From assembly GCA_024220505.1 (NCBI GenBank), contig JAKZZE010000002.1:2170001-2234000 (forward strand): a stretch of DNA of 64,000 bases, written 5' to 3'. The notes beneath the pieces are model-generated. The model saw only the letters and a list, made by a program, of their open reading frames with translations, did no database searches and had not been told where the DNA came from. Every line of letters begins with the position of its first letter. Position 1 is the stretch's first letter. Below are positions 24,060-37,034 of the stretch, in pieces. The translations under genes and the position numbers were made by a program. Source of the DNA: Rhizopus arrhizus (Eukaryota > Mucoromycota > Mucoromycetes > Mucorales > Rhizopodaceae).

Positions 24060-24220
24060 GACAGTTTCAATAGTTCCTTCTGGATTTGATTGAGGGCAAT
24101 CTCATCCAAGACAGGAGTCTGTTCAAAGAATTGTTGTCAGTAACCGATGCTAGTTTAGCACAAGCGTTATTAATAGCAAGATTTTGGATTTTATAGTAAT
24201 GGATAGGAGTGTATACATTG
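24060..24220 (-). pseudogene. Decayed minus-strand coding fragment
   Basis: Minus-strand frames read YTPIHYYKIQNLAINNACAK and, after a frame change, FFEQTPVLDEIALNQIQKE, immediately upstream of the repeat at 23945-24058. Stops and shifts break it. Family unknown. I infer that the repeat and this fragment are one decayed gene. Confidence 0.3.
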
Positions 24221-25177
24221 ATTAAAATTAACACAATCGGCTGTTTCTATAAGGTTAAAGTAAGTTATCAGGAAAATTCATATTAATAATAAGCTGGCTT
24301 GGTTGATGTGATATTCGCCACTTTCCTAATCACGCGAGCACCAAAGAGCTCATGACCTCTAATTCATCACTACTGGGCAATATATCAGCATTGGACAGTA
24401 CATTCTTTTATGGCCCTTGTACAGCCATTTTTGAAGCTTAAAATTGAGGATGAATCACATGTCGATGTGTTATTACTTTTCAAGTTTATTGAAATCTTTA
24501 AGACTTTTATATCTGAATTATAATATACTTTAATAGTAATCATTGTTGGATTTTTTTTATCATAAATATAATTACTTTATCAGACATAAACGAAAAGATA
24601 TAATTGGTTCAAAAAGATCAAGAACAAATAGGTGGAATTATACCAATAAAAAAACTAAAAACAAAATGATAGCTTACAGGAACAGTTTATAGAAATAAAC
24701 GTTGAATGAATATTAGTAAAGTAGACTTGGTAAATGATGCAAATTACTGCCGGTAGGACTAGTGCTCATAAATTTAAGCTTATGGTGAATAGAAAAAAGA
24801 GTGTACATGGAATCATCTTTTTTTCGCTTTGTACAAATTAAACATCTCTTTTTCAGTTCCTTTAACTCGAGACCTTTGAATTATTTTGTCATTTACAAGG
24901 CCATTTTACTACCAAAGCTAAGCTTTCTATTGACAAATTTATAAATTCTCAATTATATTAATAAATATACTATTTTTAGGAATAAATGTCGTATTGACTT
25001 GTCGCTTTTACGTATAGATTGTATTATAGAATTTGTAAAAATACAACATTACTTTATGAACAGTATATCATATTCGATGCTTGATAATTTTTTTATTAAT
25101 GTCAGCAATATGAGAGGGGGGGGGAGAGTAGTATTAAAATGAGTATTAGTATTGTATTAATTATGATAAGTTGTAAA

Positions 25178-26290
25178 TTAAGCGTTATAAATAAGTTCCG
25201 TGCCAAAGATATAATCCCAAATTTTGGAAGTAATGCCATAACCACCTTCATAGTTCTTGTAATGATGTGCCATATGGTATTTCTTCATTTCCTTAAAGTG
25301 ATATTTAAACACCTTTGCGTGATGAAGATAATAATGAGTACAATCATACAATATATAACCAAAGAAACCGCCAGCTACCACACCGTGTGCTATCATGGGA
25401 GGGAATAATAAATGACCTAATCGAACAAGCGGGTAAGCAAGGATCACTGCTAATGCGGGAGGCATAACAAGTCTGAGTCTATTAAAAAAGAATTAACATG
25501 GCTTTTTCTTTTCTGCTCAATTTCATGCTTACCTATCCATGGGTAAATAATGATGAAATCCGTGAGTAGCAAAGTGTAAAACGAATGCGAGTTGATGATC
25601 GGGTAATAAATCGTCCAAATGAAACAAAAATCGGTGCAGTCCATATTCTAACAGCGTCCAAATAAAGACTCCCAAGCCAAAAGACATGATGGTTCCATTT
25701 TGATAACCATATTTAAGTGACAAGGACACTTGATAGGCTACATAAGGTAACCATATAGTAGGAATCATGTACCATGCTGTCTTTGTCAATGGTTCAAGTA
25801 GAGGGTGACCAAAGAAAATAGCAGGTTGAGACATATAACGTGGTTTATGTACTTGCTCCAAATAAAACTCTTTTGTATATCGAGCTCTTAATAATTGAGG
25901 AATAAGCGCCTTTCGTAAATCCAAAAATTGATTGGTTTTAGCATCCGATAATAAATCTGTTTCCTTTGGTTTAAAGTTTTCCTGTCCATAGGTTTTGCTC
26001 TCTTCTTCTACTTCCAATAATTTCATACGCTTGTCATGAATTCCCTCTTCCAATCGGCCAATACAATATTCTTCTAATATTTCATAAGCAGAATCAGAGT
26101 GCTCATGTTCAAGAACATCCTTCATGACTTCTGTGACATCTTTGCCAGCGTAGTCCAAGATCAAGTCATCTCCACCTGGGTGATCTTGAATGAATTCTGT
26201 CACATCATAAACCTTTTTCTTGTAAATAACCCAGCATGATTTAGATGTTGTGTGTGTCGATACTTCCTTTAAGCTATAATCCTTTATCAT
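25178..26290 (-). CDS. SCS7: Ceramide very-long-chain fatty acid 2-hydroxylase
   Basis: Endoplasmic-reticulum di-iron enzyme that adds a 2-hydroxyl to the fatty acyl chain of ceramides. Exons 25533-26290 and 25178-25478 give 352 residues. The N-terminal cytochrome b5 domain (about residues 8-80) has the heme-ligand segments HPGGDD and [12 protein letters not shown]. The hydroxylase domain has membrane segments and His clusters [27 protein letters not shown] and HMAHHYKN. The combination of b5 plus hydroxylase is diagnostic of Scs7/FA2H. Single 54-nt intron. Divergent from the NMA111 gene, about 1.05 kb apart. Confidence 0.96.
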
Positions 26291-26780
26291 TTGATTATAA
26301 AAAAAAAGAGAAAAAGAAAAGCAGAAAAAAAGTTTGCAGGTTTATAAAAATGATGTGATACAAGATGAAGCCAATCATTGTTTATTTTTTTTATTTTTTT
26401 TTTTTCGGATTAAGTTCATTTCCGAAACTCAAATATACAAAAGAAAGCTATTCTTCAGTGAAACATTTCTGCTTTTCAATTTAACTTGCAGCAGAAATAA
26501 ATTTTTAATAGTTTCTTATGTTGTAACGAATAATGTTAGAAAAGCAATTTCTATATTCCTAAGAAATCACAATTAGCCCAAGAAAATCTTATGCAAACCA
26601 TAACTCTGCTTTTTCATTCTAAAACAGTATTGCAAAACTAGTCAAGTCAATCAATTGATACGCCGCTATAAATACTTTAGAAAATTATAAATTGTGATAA
26701 AAAACTATTAGGGACCATCTTGAAACATTAACTATGGTCCAAACTAAGAATGATTGTCTTTGTAAATTAAACACCGATAC

Positions 26781-26811
<31 letters not shown>

Positions 26812-27338
26812 AGTGCACATTTCAATCTGATTTTGGAAAGCAAGGTTAAGGGCATGATTCATTCTTTTATAAATTTGCTTTCAATACGTTCGTTGCGTAT
26901 ATTTAAAAAGTGAAATTATTATTTAAATTCCAAGCAGAATCATTTGGACATACTCTAGTTCTTGCGTACATTCTAGTACGATGAGATGCCTATGAAACCA
27001 TGACTTCAATCTAACTCAGTTGATTTGCTGTTTAAAAAAGAGTTCAGTATTTTTATCACTGTGGACAGAGCTTTTGTTTGCCTTCAAGAAAAAAATGTCA
27101 TGTCTTTAAGTTTGAATCTATTTGTGTGTCTATGTTCACTTCAAGAAAAATCATTTAATTTAATTATGATAGATGGCGTATCATTTGGCTTTAATCCAAA
27201 GTAGCTTTGACATGAAAACACATTAAACGTCACGATTTCATCTAATGTATGCGGTCTTTAGATTTAGCTGAGCCGTTTTTTGAGGGGCAACTTGGAAAAA
27301 AAAAAAATTCCAAACACTTTTGTTTTCTTTTTTTGGAC
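26291..27338. other. Divergent promoter region between SCS7 and NMA111
   Basis: About 1 kb between head-to-head genes, AT-rich with a T run of about 24 near 26780. No gene or specific regulatory motif can be supported. Confidence 0.4.
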
Positions 27339-30300
27339 ATGAGCTCAATTCCAATCACTAAATCAAAGCAAATCAATTCTACTTTAATCACACCTGTGAA
27401 TGCCAATGATCCTCTCGTTCCTCGCGGTAGAGATCTTGAAGAAATTGATTCACCCAACTATCCTTCCAAGCGTCGCAAGATCCGTCAACAGAATAGCAAA
27501 GAGGAAATCGAATCGGATAATGACGACGAATATGAGACCATGTCTGACGGTTATTCTGCCGAAAAGTTCAAATCTGCCTGGCAAACTACGATCAATGATG
27601 CAGTGAAAGCCATTGTTTCTGTTAGTTTTAGTCAAGTGACGGCGTTTGATACAGACGGTAACCAAGAGAATATACAGCATGTGTTCTTTTTATGTTGACA
27701 TTTGTATAGGAGCGGCTGTGTCAGAGGCGACTGGTTTTATTGTCGACGCAAAGAATGGCATCATTTTGACAAATCGACACGTTGCTTGCGCAGGTCCATT
27801 CGTTGGTGAAGCAGTATGTCATAATCATGAAGAGATTGACGTTCATACGATCTATAGAGATCCCATTCATGACTTTGGCTTTTTAAAGTAAAAACAAGTA
27901 AACCAAAGAATAATATCAGCCCTGACTTATTCCATGTATAGGTTTGATCCTAAAAAAATCAAGTACATGCCTGTAGAACAAGTAGAACTTCGACCTGATT
28001 TAGCCAAAGTGGGTCTTGATATTCGTGTTGTTGGGTAAAAAAACAAAAAATGTGTGCATACAACAGACATTAACTTTATAAAAGTAATGATGCAGGTGAA
28101 AAGCTGAGTATTTTGGCCGGTTCGATTTCACGTTTGGATCGTAATACACCTGATTACGGAGAATTGACTTACAACGATTTCAACACCTTTTATTTGTAGG
28201 ATATACACAAAGGCTAGGGGACACATGTTTTACTAAAAACTATAAAATAGGCAAGCTGCTTCAAGTACGAGTGGTGGTAGTTCGGGTTCTCCTGTGATTG
28301 ATATCAATGGAAATGCAGTGGCTCTTCAAGCTGGTGGTAGTGAAAGAGCAGCCACGGATTTCTTTTTACCTTTGGATAGAGTGAAGCGTGCATTGGGATT
28401 TATTCAAAGAGGAGAACAGGTACCAAGAGGTGATATTCAAACCATATTTAGGTAACAGATTAACTAGCAGTAACAATAAAAATAACTAATTTATGTTTAT
28501 GTCAGATATCGTCCTTTTGATGAAGCAAGAAGGTTGGGATTATCAGGTGAAACAGAAACCAAACTTAGAGAATTATTTCCCGAAGAGATCGGTGTCTTGG
28601 TAGTAGATGCCGTAGTCCCCGAAGGACCTGCTTATAGACTATTAGAAGAAGGAGATATATTGGTTAGCATGAATGGAGAATATATTACAAAATTCGTACC
28701 TTTTGAAGATATGCTGGACAATCATGTTGACAAAGAAATTACAGTTAGAATTGAACGTGGAGGCAAGCCTATGGAATTCAAGATTCATGTAGGCGATCTT
28801 CATGCGATGTAAGTTGATGTTGGAAAAAGAAAGAAAGCTAATGAATGAGATAGTACACCTGATCGATATGTTGAGTTTGGTGGTGCTATTTTACATGAAT
28901 TATCCTACCAATTGGCTAGTCATTACTGCGTACCCTGCAGAGGTGTTTATGTTGCAGACCCAGCTGGTGGTAAAATGAATGCAAAAAAAAAAAAAAAAAA
29001 AAAATTGCTTTTTGATATTGATTTTCGTTTGGAAATAGTATTCCGTTTAGATGGTGATGATGGCTGGATTATCAAAGCAGTCGATGATAAAGAGACCCCT
29101 GACATCAAGACATTTATTGAAGTCATGAAAGGCATACCAGATTATTCTCGTGTATCTTGTGTTTATTACTCTATTGCGGATGTACATACAATCTTGGGTA
29201 GCATTATTCACATTGATAGACATTGGAATTCATTCAGATTGGCCGTACGAAATGATCAAACTGGACTATGGGATTTTACTGAATTAGGGGAGCCTTTACC
29301 ACCTGTAGCACCCGTACCGAAAACAAAGAGAATTATTGAATTGGATGGTAGTATTGGCCCCTCCAGGAGTTTAATTCGTTGCTTGGTCAAAGTTCATTTC
29401 CGTACGCCTTGTCGATTGGATGGATTCCCATACAACAATCGACATGGATCTGGTGTGATTGTGGATAAAGAGATGGGATTGGTGGTCGTTGGTCGCGGGA
29501 TCGTACCTAATTCTTTAGGCGATTTGACCATTACCGTAGCAGATTCGATCGTGATCCCTGCCAAAGTTTTAGTAAGTTTTTATTTTTAGCGAGGATGTAC
29601 ATGTGTATTGAGTTGTTTATAGTTCTTGCACCCCACACATAATTATAGCATCATTCAATATGATCCTATCGCCTTGGGTGATACGAACGTGATGAGTGCA
29701 CCAATAAGTGACAAGACAATTGCTCAGGGACATCAAGTGACACTCGTCGCCTACAATCACAACCGCAGACCTGTGTTTGTACGCACCGTAGCAACAGAAA
29801 TTTCTTGTGACACAATTCCTCCAAATGGGGTAAACGCGCGTTTCTTCCTATTTGACCGAAATTAATCTGTTTTATAGACACCTAGATATCGTGCTATGAA
29901 TTTAGAACTTATTACATTAGAAACACCATTGGCCTCCTTCTGTCCAGCAGGTGTATTGGCCGATCAAGAAGGTCGAGTTCAGGGTTTGTGGTTGAACTTT
30001 CTTGGAGACAACGTGAATGGGCGTGAGAGCGAGTATTCTTTGGGTATCCACATTTCTATCATCCTTCCCATCTTGGAACGTTTACGTCAAGGAGAAAGAA
30101 ACATTGTATTACGTAGCTTAAATGCTGAATTTATGGTGCCTTCCATGGCGAGTTTGTACTCTATGGGATTATCTGAAGAATGGGTAAGCAAGGTGGAAGA
30201 GGCTAACCAAGAAAAGCATCAGCTGTTTATGGTACGAGGCACAGAAGCCAATTCTGAAAGTGCGAAAGTATTAAAAGAGCTCGATGTTTTACTGGCCATT

Positions 30301-30862
30301 AATGGCAAAGTGGCTACACGTATGAGTGACATTGATGTACAATATAAAGCAGATGAACTGGAGCTGACTATTTTGAGAGAGAAGAAGGAGATGACTGTTC
30401 AAGTAAAGACAAGTCCAGTCTCTGGAGATGGTACAAGTCGTGTTGTGTTTTGGGCCGGTGCAGCTTTACAAGGTAAATAAAAAGGGATTCTCAAATGAAG
30501 TGCGTGAGTGACGAATAAAATTGTATATAGAACCTCATCATGCCGTACTTCAACAAAGTAAAACAACACCTTCTCACATTTATGTGACAAGTACACATAA
30601 TGGTTCTCCTGCTTGTATGTACGGATTAGAAGCAACTATGTGGATTACACATATTCGGGATAAGCAAGTGACAACATTAGACGACCTTATTCGAGAAGTC
30701 AAGGATATTCCGGATAGTACCTTTGTTCGAGTTCGATGTGTCGATTTTGATAACGTTCCAGTCATGTTGTCTTTGAAAATGATGAATCATTATTTCCCTC
30801 TTGTTGACTTAGCAAGAGATGCTGAGGCAGTATGTGGCTGGTCGAAAAAGGTGGTTACCTAG
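27339..30862 (+). CDS. NMA111: HtrA-like serine protease Nma111
   Basis: Nuclear HtrA-family protease linked in yeast to apoptosis and lipid homeostasis. Eleven exons (27339-27657, 27710-27887, 27942-28034, 28085-28195, 28251-28451, 28506-28808, 28854-28969, 29039-29571, 29623-29829, 29878-30472, 30531-30862) join in phase to 995 residues; yeast Nma111 has 997. The catalytic triad is visible as His in [11 protein letters not shown], Asp in [11 protein letters not shown] and Ser in [15 protein letters not shown] basic KRRK near the N-terminus fits nuclear import. PDZ domains follow each of two protease-like halves; the second protease half lacks a GSSGSP-like serine motif, as usual for the family. 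The intron before exon 8 contains a long A run. Confidence 0.97.
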
Positions 30863-31050
30863 AAAATTGTATAATAAAGAGCTTTTTCTTTTTTGCTTTG
30901 CAATTTTTTTTTAGAAAGATAGAAAGTGTATGTATTACAGATTGCACATCAAAACTAAACAAACAAAAGTGGCGGGGAAAGCTTTTTAAAGCTTTTTTTT
31001 TAATTTGTTTTTGTTATTCTTTTTCTTTTCCTCTTTTTTAATTTAAAAAA

Positions 31051-32007
31051 ATGGGTTTGATAACCAACGAAAAGAAAAACTCGTATCACAATGCTTTGCT
31101 TAAAAAATTAAGCATACCATCCATCTTGCTTAGTATTTTAACAGCAATCCTAGTTTTCACAGTAATGGTGATTGAAATAAGCGGTCGGCGTAAGGGACTC
31201 AATTCACCCGAAGAATGGTATGAGCTTCTGAAACAGCATACTTACCAACGTCATGATTCTGATCTTCGTTCACCCTGTCCGATGCTTAATACCCTGGCCA
31301 ATCATGGCTTTCTTCCTCGAGATGGACGTAATGTGACACCTAGCGATTTCTTTAACGCCCTGATGCTTCTCCGTGTACCACCCACATTTACAGCTGCGTT
31401 TTTAGCCTATGTTTATGTTGGATACAAAGAGGCCAATCCTACCAAGTCATTCGTGTCTCAATTTGGCTTTACTCCCACACTTCATTTGGATCGATTGACG
31501 GTATATAATATGGTCGAGCACGATGTCTCCTTGACTCGACAAGATGCTGCTTTGCCACCTTACGACACAACTCATCCTATGCCTCATTATGTAGAACGTA
31601 TGGTACGATTGGCTGAATTGAATAATACTGATCCAGCTGTCTTTACTCGAAAGAATGAACATGATGCAAGAAGATTAAGATGGCTAGAATCCTCAAGAAA
31701 TAATAAATTCCTTCGTCTTTCTTTGATGCATCAGGTAATGACATTTAGATATACATTTGATGTGTAGTAACATCTTGTTCAGTTTGCTTCGGGTGTTGAA
31801 TGTAGTTTATTATTGGATATTATCGGTCGTGATGGCCAATTGAAGACAGACCACCTTTTGTCCTTTTTGTTACATGAAAAGTTTCCAGAAGACTGGTATC
31901 CTCGTACGACAACCTACAGTATCACAGAACAAATGACGAAGCCTGTTCATTGTTGGCGAGGACTTTATTCAAGTGAAGTAACGTTGGATGTATTAAATGA
32001 ATTATAA
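31051..32007 (+). CDS. Membrane-anchored heme-thiolate peroxidase (UPO/chloroperoxidase type)
   Basis: Exons 31051-31734 and 31783-32007 give 302 residues. An N-terminal helix (ILLSILTAILVFTVMVIEI) after a basic start suggests a type II membrane anchor rather than a cleaved signal. The Peroxidase_2 signature is clear: SPCPMLNTLANHGFLPRDG, with the Cys of PCP as heme thiolate ligand, and VEHDVSLTRQD supplying the EHD-S acid-base and cation-binding residues seen in short unspecific peroxygenases. It should use hydrogen peroxide to oxidise or hydroxylate small molecules; the substrate is unknown. Tail to tail with the kinase gene, only 68 bp apart. Confidence 0.88.
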
Positions 32008-32075
32008 GACTCTTTTTCTTTTTTATTTAAAGCATATAAGTGTATAAATAATAACAAAATATAAAAATAAAATAA

Positions 32076-33685
32076 TTAGTAAACACGAAGTACCGCTTTT
32101 CCCTTAAGAGAATTCATGGCTTGCTTCTTGGTGTCTGGAGATGTTCGTTTATGAGCAAGAATAGGTAAATTAGTTTCTACAGCAGGTTCTCTTGTTTTAT
32201 AAGATTGTCTTCTAGCTGTGCTGATGCCCATCATTAATCGAGCTGTACGACTGTCTCCTGCTGGCTTCTTGTTTCGATAAATAGATGCTTTTATGGGTAT
32301 ATTATTAGGCTTATTGGCGTTTAAATTATTTACTGCAAGCGGTGTTTTGTTTAGTGTTGATGGTGTATTAGGTGCTGCTTTTTTCTTGAGTGTTGTTTTT
32401 ACAAGAGCTTGCTGCTGCTGCTTCTTTTCTTTTATTTTCTTCACCAGAGGAACCTTCTTTTCTACTTCAATTGGTATCTGTTTAACACACAACATAGGAA
32501 GTCGAGAACCTTGACTGCGGTTGGTATCTGAAATTGATTGCCTTTTATGATAAACACTCAAGATCTTTTCTTTTACAGGAATTGAGGTCGATGCTGATTT
32601 ATCCAATGCAAATGAACGTACAGGGATCCTGCATTTGGTAGGCACTGATGATGCTTTGCGTTTCTTACTTGCTATTGGGAATAATACTTGGGATGGATAA
32701 AGTTTAAGAAATGGATGTTGCAATATTTGACTAGCAGAGTATCGTGTGTTTGGATCAGGATCAAGACAGTGATTCATCAAATCAATTAGTTGAGGTGGTA
32801 AATTGGGTGGATAAAGAGGTCGTTGGACTTGAAGTATTCTTTGTTTAATCTACTTTATGTGTTAACTACTTGACTAATATGTTTATACTTTACCTCTTCT
32901 TCTTCTAAGCCTTCATCTTCATAAGGTGCTTTACCGCTGTTTAATATTTCAAGTATAACAATACCCAATGCCCAAATATCAATCTTGTGATTCACTATCT
33001 TTTGTTGTACTAATTCGGGTGACCAAAACAATACAACACCAGCTTCTTCAACACTTGAATCTGCTGTAGGTGAGATAGAGACTACACCAAAATCGCCTAG
33101 TTATTATAATAAGTAACCCGATTATTATATAATAGTTATGACTACCAATGACAATGCCATTATTTTCTTGATTTAAAAAGATATTATCACACTTTATATC
33201 TCTATGTATGTAATCATGTCCATGCAACTTTTCTAATCCAGACGCAATCTTTTGTATAACAATAAGTACAGACAAAAGTAGAATCATGCTATACTTACAG
33301 AGCGAATAATATAAACCATTTGACCAAAAGTAAGTTGATGTTCAAATACATAATGTTGAAGTGAGCCTCCAGTACAAAGAGGCATGATTAAATAAACAAA
33401 TTCCTGGTGTAGATAAACTGCTATTAATTTCAATATGTTTGGATGAACACACTTTGTCATTGAATAAATCTCATTTTCAACAAGTTCCTTGGGCATCACA
33501 AACATATCCTTATGTTGATTCTCTTCTACCAAATATTTTTTGATGGCTACTTCTTTATCAGTCGATCTTTCTTTACATTTATACACTCCTCCTTGTGCAC
33601 TGAACCAAGTAGGTGGATCATCCAATCCTTTATAATATAAACTTGGATCATCAGAGTATATTGGCACTCCATTCACTTGCTGCAT
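32076..33685 (-). CDS. STE20/PAK-like serine/threonine kinase
   Basis: Four minus-strand exons, 33299-33685, 33146-33248, 32894-33096 and 32076-32849, give 488 residues. Visible kinase landmarks are VAIKKYL (ATP-site Lys), VENEIYSM (helix C Glu), HDYIHRDIKCDNIFLN (catalytic loop), GDFGVV (DFG) and IDIWALGIVILEI. The HRDIKCDN loop fits the STE group. Two features are odd: the glycine loop is poor (FSAQGGVYKC), and the activation segment ends LFWSPELV rather than the usual GTPYWMAPE. The tail beyond the kinase domain is basic and Lys/Ser/Thr-rich, probably disordered. There is no CRIB or PH domain upstream, so it is not a classical PAK. Confidence 0.85.
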
Positions 33686-34479
33686 ATTTTATTATCAGAA
33701 ATAATAATTAAAAAAAAAGAGAGAAAAAAGTGTGTAAACAAAATTAATAAAAAAAAAAAAAAAAAAAACAACGGCCGTTGGAGGAGATGATTTCTCTTTG
33801 TGTGTACGTGTGGCTTGTTATTTGCCCACACACACTTGTGCTCCCTTCCTTTTTCTTTTCATGCATCCTCTCCCTTCAAGAACCTACAAAGGGATCACAT
33901 CTCCGAATAGACCCTTTTCATAACCCCTCACTTTATTCTTTTTGCTTTTTCTTTGTTATTTAAATCACGTGATGAAAGAACAAATAAAAGTAATTAGAGA
34001 ACGTGTACAAAACAGAACTGAGAAATAATGGGTGTTCTCTCTCATTTTCATTTGTCATCCAAGTCTGTTACACACATTCAACCTATTGTCCTTAAATTAT
34101 ACAGTTAATTTCACTAGCAAGCTTTTTTTAGTTTATTAAGGCCTTTATATTTGCATTTATATACTTCTTACGACAAATTTTACTTTCTGTAGCGTTACTC
34201 AATGTAAGCTCATAATTTATAAATAAACAATCCTCCTTCTTCCAATTCTAATTGTTATGAAACCCTAAATTGCTTTACACAAATAGTTATTTTTAAACAA
34301 CGTCGTTTCCATACCTAAAAAGGAAAAAAGGGACTAATTACAGAACACAGTCTCCTAAAATATTATATTTTTCAGCAAATTTGATAAAGGTTCAGGGATA
34401 AACACGATCAATTTAAAGTCAAAATCGAGGAAATGTTTTCAGCAAAACTAGAAAAGCGCTAGAGATAAAATGATTACAT

Positions 34480-35570
34480 TATGCTGATCTTTTGAAAAAG
34501 ATTGTCAGTAATCAAAGTAATAAGCTTACAAAACTTGCAAGTAACGCTCAAAACTTATTCAAGGTAGGAATTAATGGCTACGAAAATTGATTACAAAATC
34601 TGATAATACTTGCTTCTATAAACACGAAAGAACATTACCAGCAAGTTTGGAAAGAAAAATGAAGCTTACTGAGAAAAAAAAAAAGAGAGACGCAATCAAA
34701 TTTAAACAATTAAACTACAAAACAAGAAAATTATCATCAAATGAATCAGCCAGCGAACAATAGCATTTAACAGATAGCTAAAGATGCTTGTGGTACTTTA
34801 AATGAAGAAGTCATTGAAAAACACATTAGCTATGAAGATATATAATATGACAGTGATGCGTTAAAATCTAACTGAAGCAATCTGCAGAGCTATCCTCGAA
34901 CCAGTAAATATTTTACTTATAAAGCTATACATAAATCAACTAATTATATTAAGGTTTGGCATTTTGATATTATCGATCTAAAAGGTGAAGCAGTAGTGGA
35001 CATACTAAAGAAATACTTTCTGAAGAAGGCTTCTTGGACATAAAGGCGGTAACTGATATCCCTTCGGTAGACATATCGGATTATGCCATGGAATTAATTG
35101 ATTTTTTAAACCCCATCCCTTTGTCTGTTAAGGTCTTGAGAGGGGCTTTAAATAAAAATGACTATAAAGAAGATTTTGATTCTGTTATCCATAGCGTTGC
35201 TTCCTATATTGAAGTCACTATTCGCCATTTGTAAGTGCATATCGTATAATGAACGTCAACGATCACTAACTTATGCTTACCTTTAGCCTTGATCAAATTT
35301 GCTCACCCAACAATTCCCTATCAAACTGTACTCCTGAGAAAATTACAGCCATTCATTGGTAAATCAACTTTTTTTTATCTAATAATGATGTCATTGAACT
35401 TGTGTGGCTTGAGCGTGAGTGCCAGCAACAGAAAGAACAAATGGGATGATGTGCTGTTCAATACGTATTGCTTCTGGTCTTGTCGAATTTTCGGGAGGAT
35501 GCAACGACAAAACCTTCTCCAGCAAAAAGTACCACAATATAAATAAATCGTATCTAAAATGATTGGTATT
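34480..35570 (+). pseudogene. Relic of a lineage-specific nuclease-like gene family
   Basis: Protein-like plus-strand stretches with intact-looking splice sites but shifts and stops: LLKKIVSNQSNKLTKLASNA, AKDACGTLNEEVIEKHISYE, EEGFLDIKAVTDIPSVDISD through to IEVTIRHF, then across an intron LDQICSPNNSLSNCTPEKIT, FLSNNDVIELVWLERE, KWDDVLFN and finally GLVEFSGGCNDKTFSSK in a third frame. The order LF-S-N, KW-D-x-VLF, VEFSGG parallels the relic near 49.5-50 kb (SLFVSCN, KWGGVAF, FAELSGE) and loosely the gene at 60-61 kb. I infer one family with a PD-(D/E)XK-like core. Clearly not functional here. Confidence 0.55.
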
Positions 35571-36981
35571 CTGAACAAATCCCCAACCCCCTACAGCTAC
35601 AAAATAATTGTTTTGTATTTGTTTTTTTAGTAAGGCTACCTTGTTTTCTTCATCGTCAGTTTTAACCAAACTTTTTTGTCACAATAGAAAACAACATTTA
35701 TTTCGAAAAATCTTTAATGCACAACAATTTCATGTATCGTGATGTTCACACCACCATCATAGCCCCAACAACACCAAGACTGTTGGTCAAATATGTAAAA
35801 TAAATTCCCAGCCTCTTCGCATGGGAAGAGGCAGTTGTACATAATGCTTTAGAAGTAAAATAAATTTTTATAATTAAATATGTCTTATTTACTCTCAGGT
35901 TTAAGTTGCTTCCTATAATATTAATATCCTTTTATCTCTAACTCTTTTCCACTTTTACTGAAAACATTCTCTCGATTTTGACTTTAAATTTAGCATGCTT
36001 ATCTCTGAAAAGTATAATAGCTGGATGATTTTTATAAGACCACTTTTTAAAGTGTAATGAATAGTTGTCCTAGAGTACATATTTTATTACAAATTCGGCT
36101 TTTAATGATTTAATATAAACAACGGCTTTTAAGAGCTTACAAAATTTGTAAATAAACCCGGACCCGCATTGTCCATGGTGTGATGTTTGCAGATAAATAT
36201 TTTAACAAATAATAAAGCAAGTTTCTTTCATGACCTTATACTTAAAATCGAAATAGTATATCGTACAAGTATGGGCCCATGAATAAGAATAACATTTGAT
36301 AAAAAGGGTACACATTTGTATATATTAAAACAAACTACTTATACTCTTAATAATCCAATAAGCAAAAGGTATTCTTTTAAAAAGACAAACATGACGACTT
36401 GTACGATAAATAGTAAAGTGTTAGGCTAATAATCTTTTCTATTCGATCCAAATCCATTTGTATAGTTTAAACAAGTCTTTTCTAAGGCTCTTCATATCGT
36501 ATGATTAAGTGTTCAGTTAGACAGCTCATCCCACTTTATTCAGTAAATGGTAAGACTAACTTGATATTGTAAGTACACAAGCTAAGCAGAATGCTTTGAT
36601 CATTTATAAAGAACACCCACAAGGAATATCTCCAGATTTTTTAAATAAAGATTCATGTCAAAATCTCATGCCAATTGTTTAATATCATAAAATAGTGTTC
36701 ATAATCTAAAGACATTTTAAAAAAATAGTAAACACTTTTTATGCTTTTTTTTTCCCCTTGATAAAATAAATATATTAAGAAATACTGTTTTATAGAAGAC
36801 GTACTCTTATCATTCAACTCAATTTACTTGAAATAAAAAAAAAAGAATGCTGTTTAAGAAGGGAGAGGGTTCGAATTGTCTATGCAACATGTTCAATTTC
36901 TTTGACCATTACCAAAGATTCAGTGATGCTGACTTAAAATATCGCCGTTTGAAATCGAGTGACGTGGACTGAAGGATAAAC

Positions 36982-37023
36982 GTAAGCTTTACGAACGCGA
37001 AGATGTACTTTTATTTTCTTTAG
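36982..37023 (+). other. Probable 5'-leader intron of RPN5
   Basis: GTAAGC at 36982 and a T-rich TTTTCTTTAG ending at 37023 frame a 42-nt segment that stops 11 nt before the RPN5 ATG. Donor and acceptor fit the other introns in the window. Inference from splice signals only. Confidence 0.45.
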
Positions 37024-37034
37024 ATTTTACAATC

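Larger units (their letters stand above)
19765..25177. other. 5.4-kb gene desert with repeats and relics
   Basis: Very AT-rich, with a T run of about 47 at 21663-21709 and several shorter A/T runs. Small open frames here (20377-20601, 20942-21139, 22658-22849) show no protein-like composition. Three items stand out and are listed separately: a short membrane-helix relic at 23344-23466, a repeat at 23945-24058, and minus-strand protein-like fragments at about 24060-24220. The first several hundred bases should hold the upstream region of the bHLH gene. Confidence 0.5.
33686..37034. other. 3.3-kb gene-poor region upstream of RPN5
   Basis: Begins with the upstream region of the kinase gene (A run near 33750). 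A decayed lineage-specific gene lies at about 34480-35570 (listed separately). The rest is AT-rich with no supportable gene. The last 60 bp before the RPN5 start contain a likely 5'-leader intron (36982-37023). Confidence 0.5.

Noticed and set aside
36863..36876. T-arm-like GAGGGTTCGAAT
   Set aside because: No matching acceptor, D arm or anticodon arm upstream; an isolated match in AT-rich DNA.
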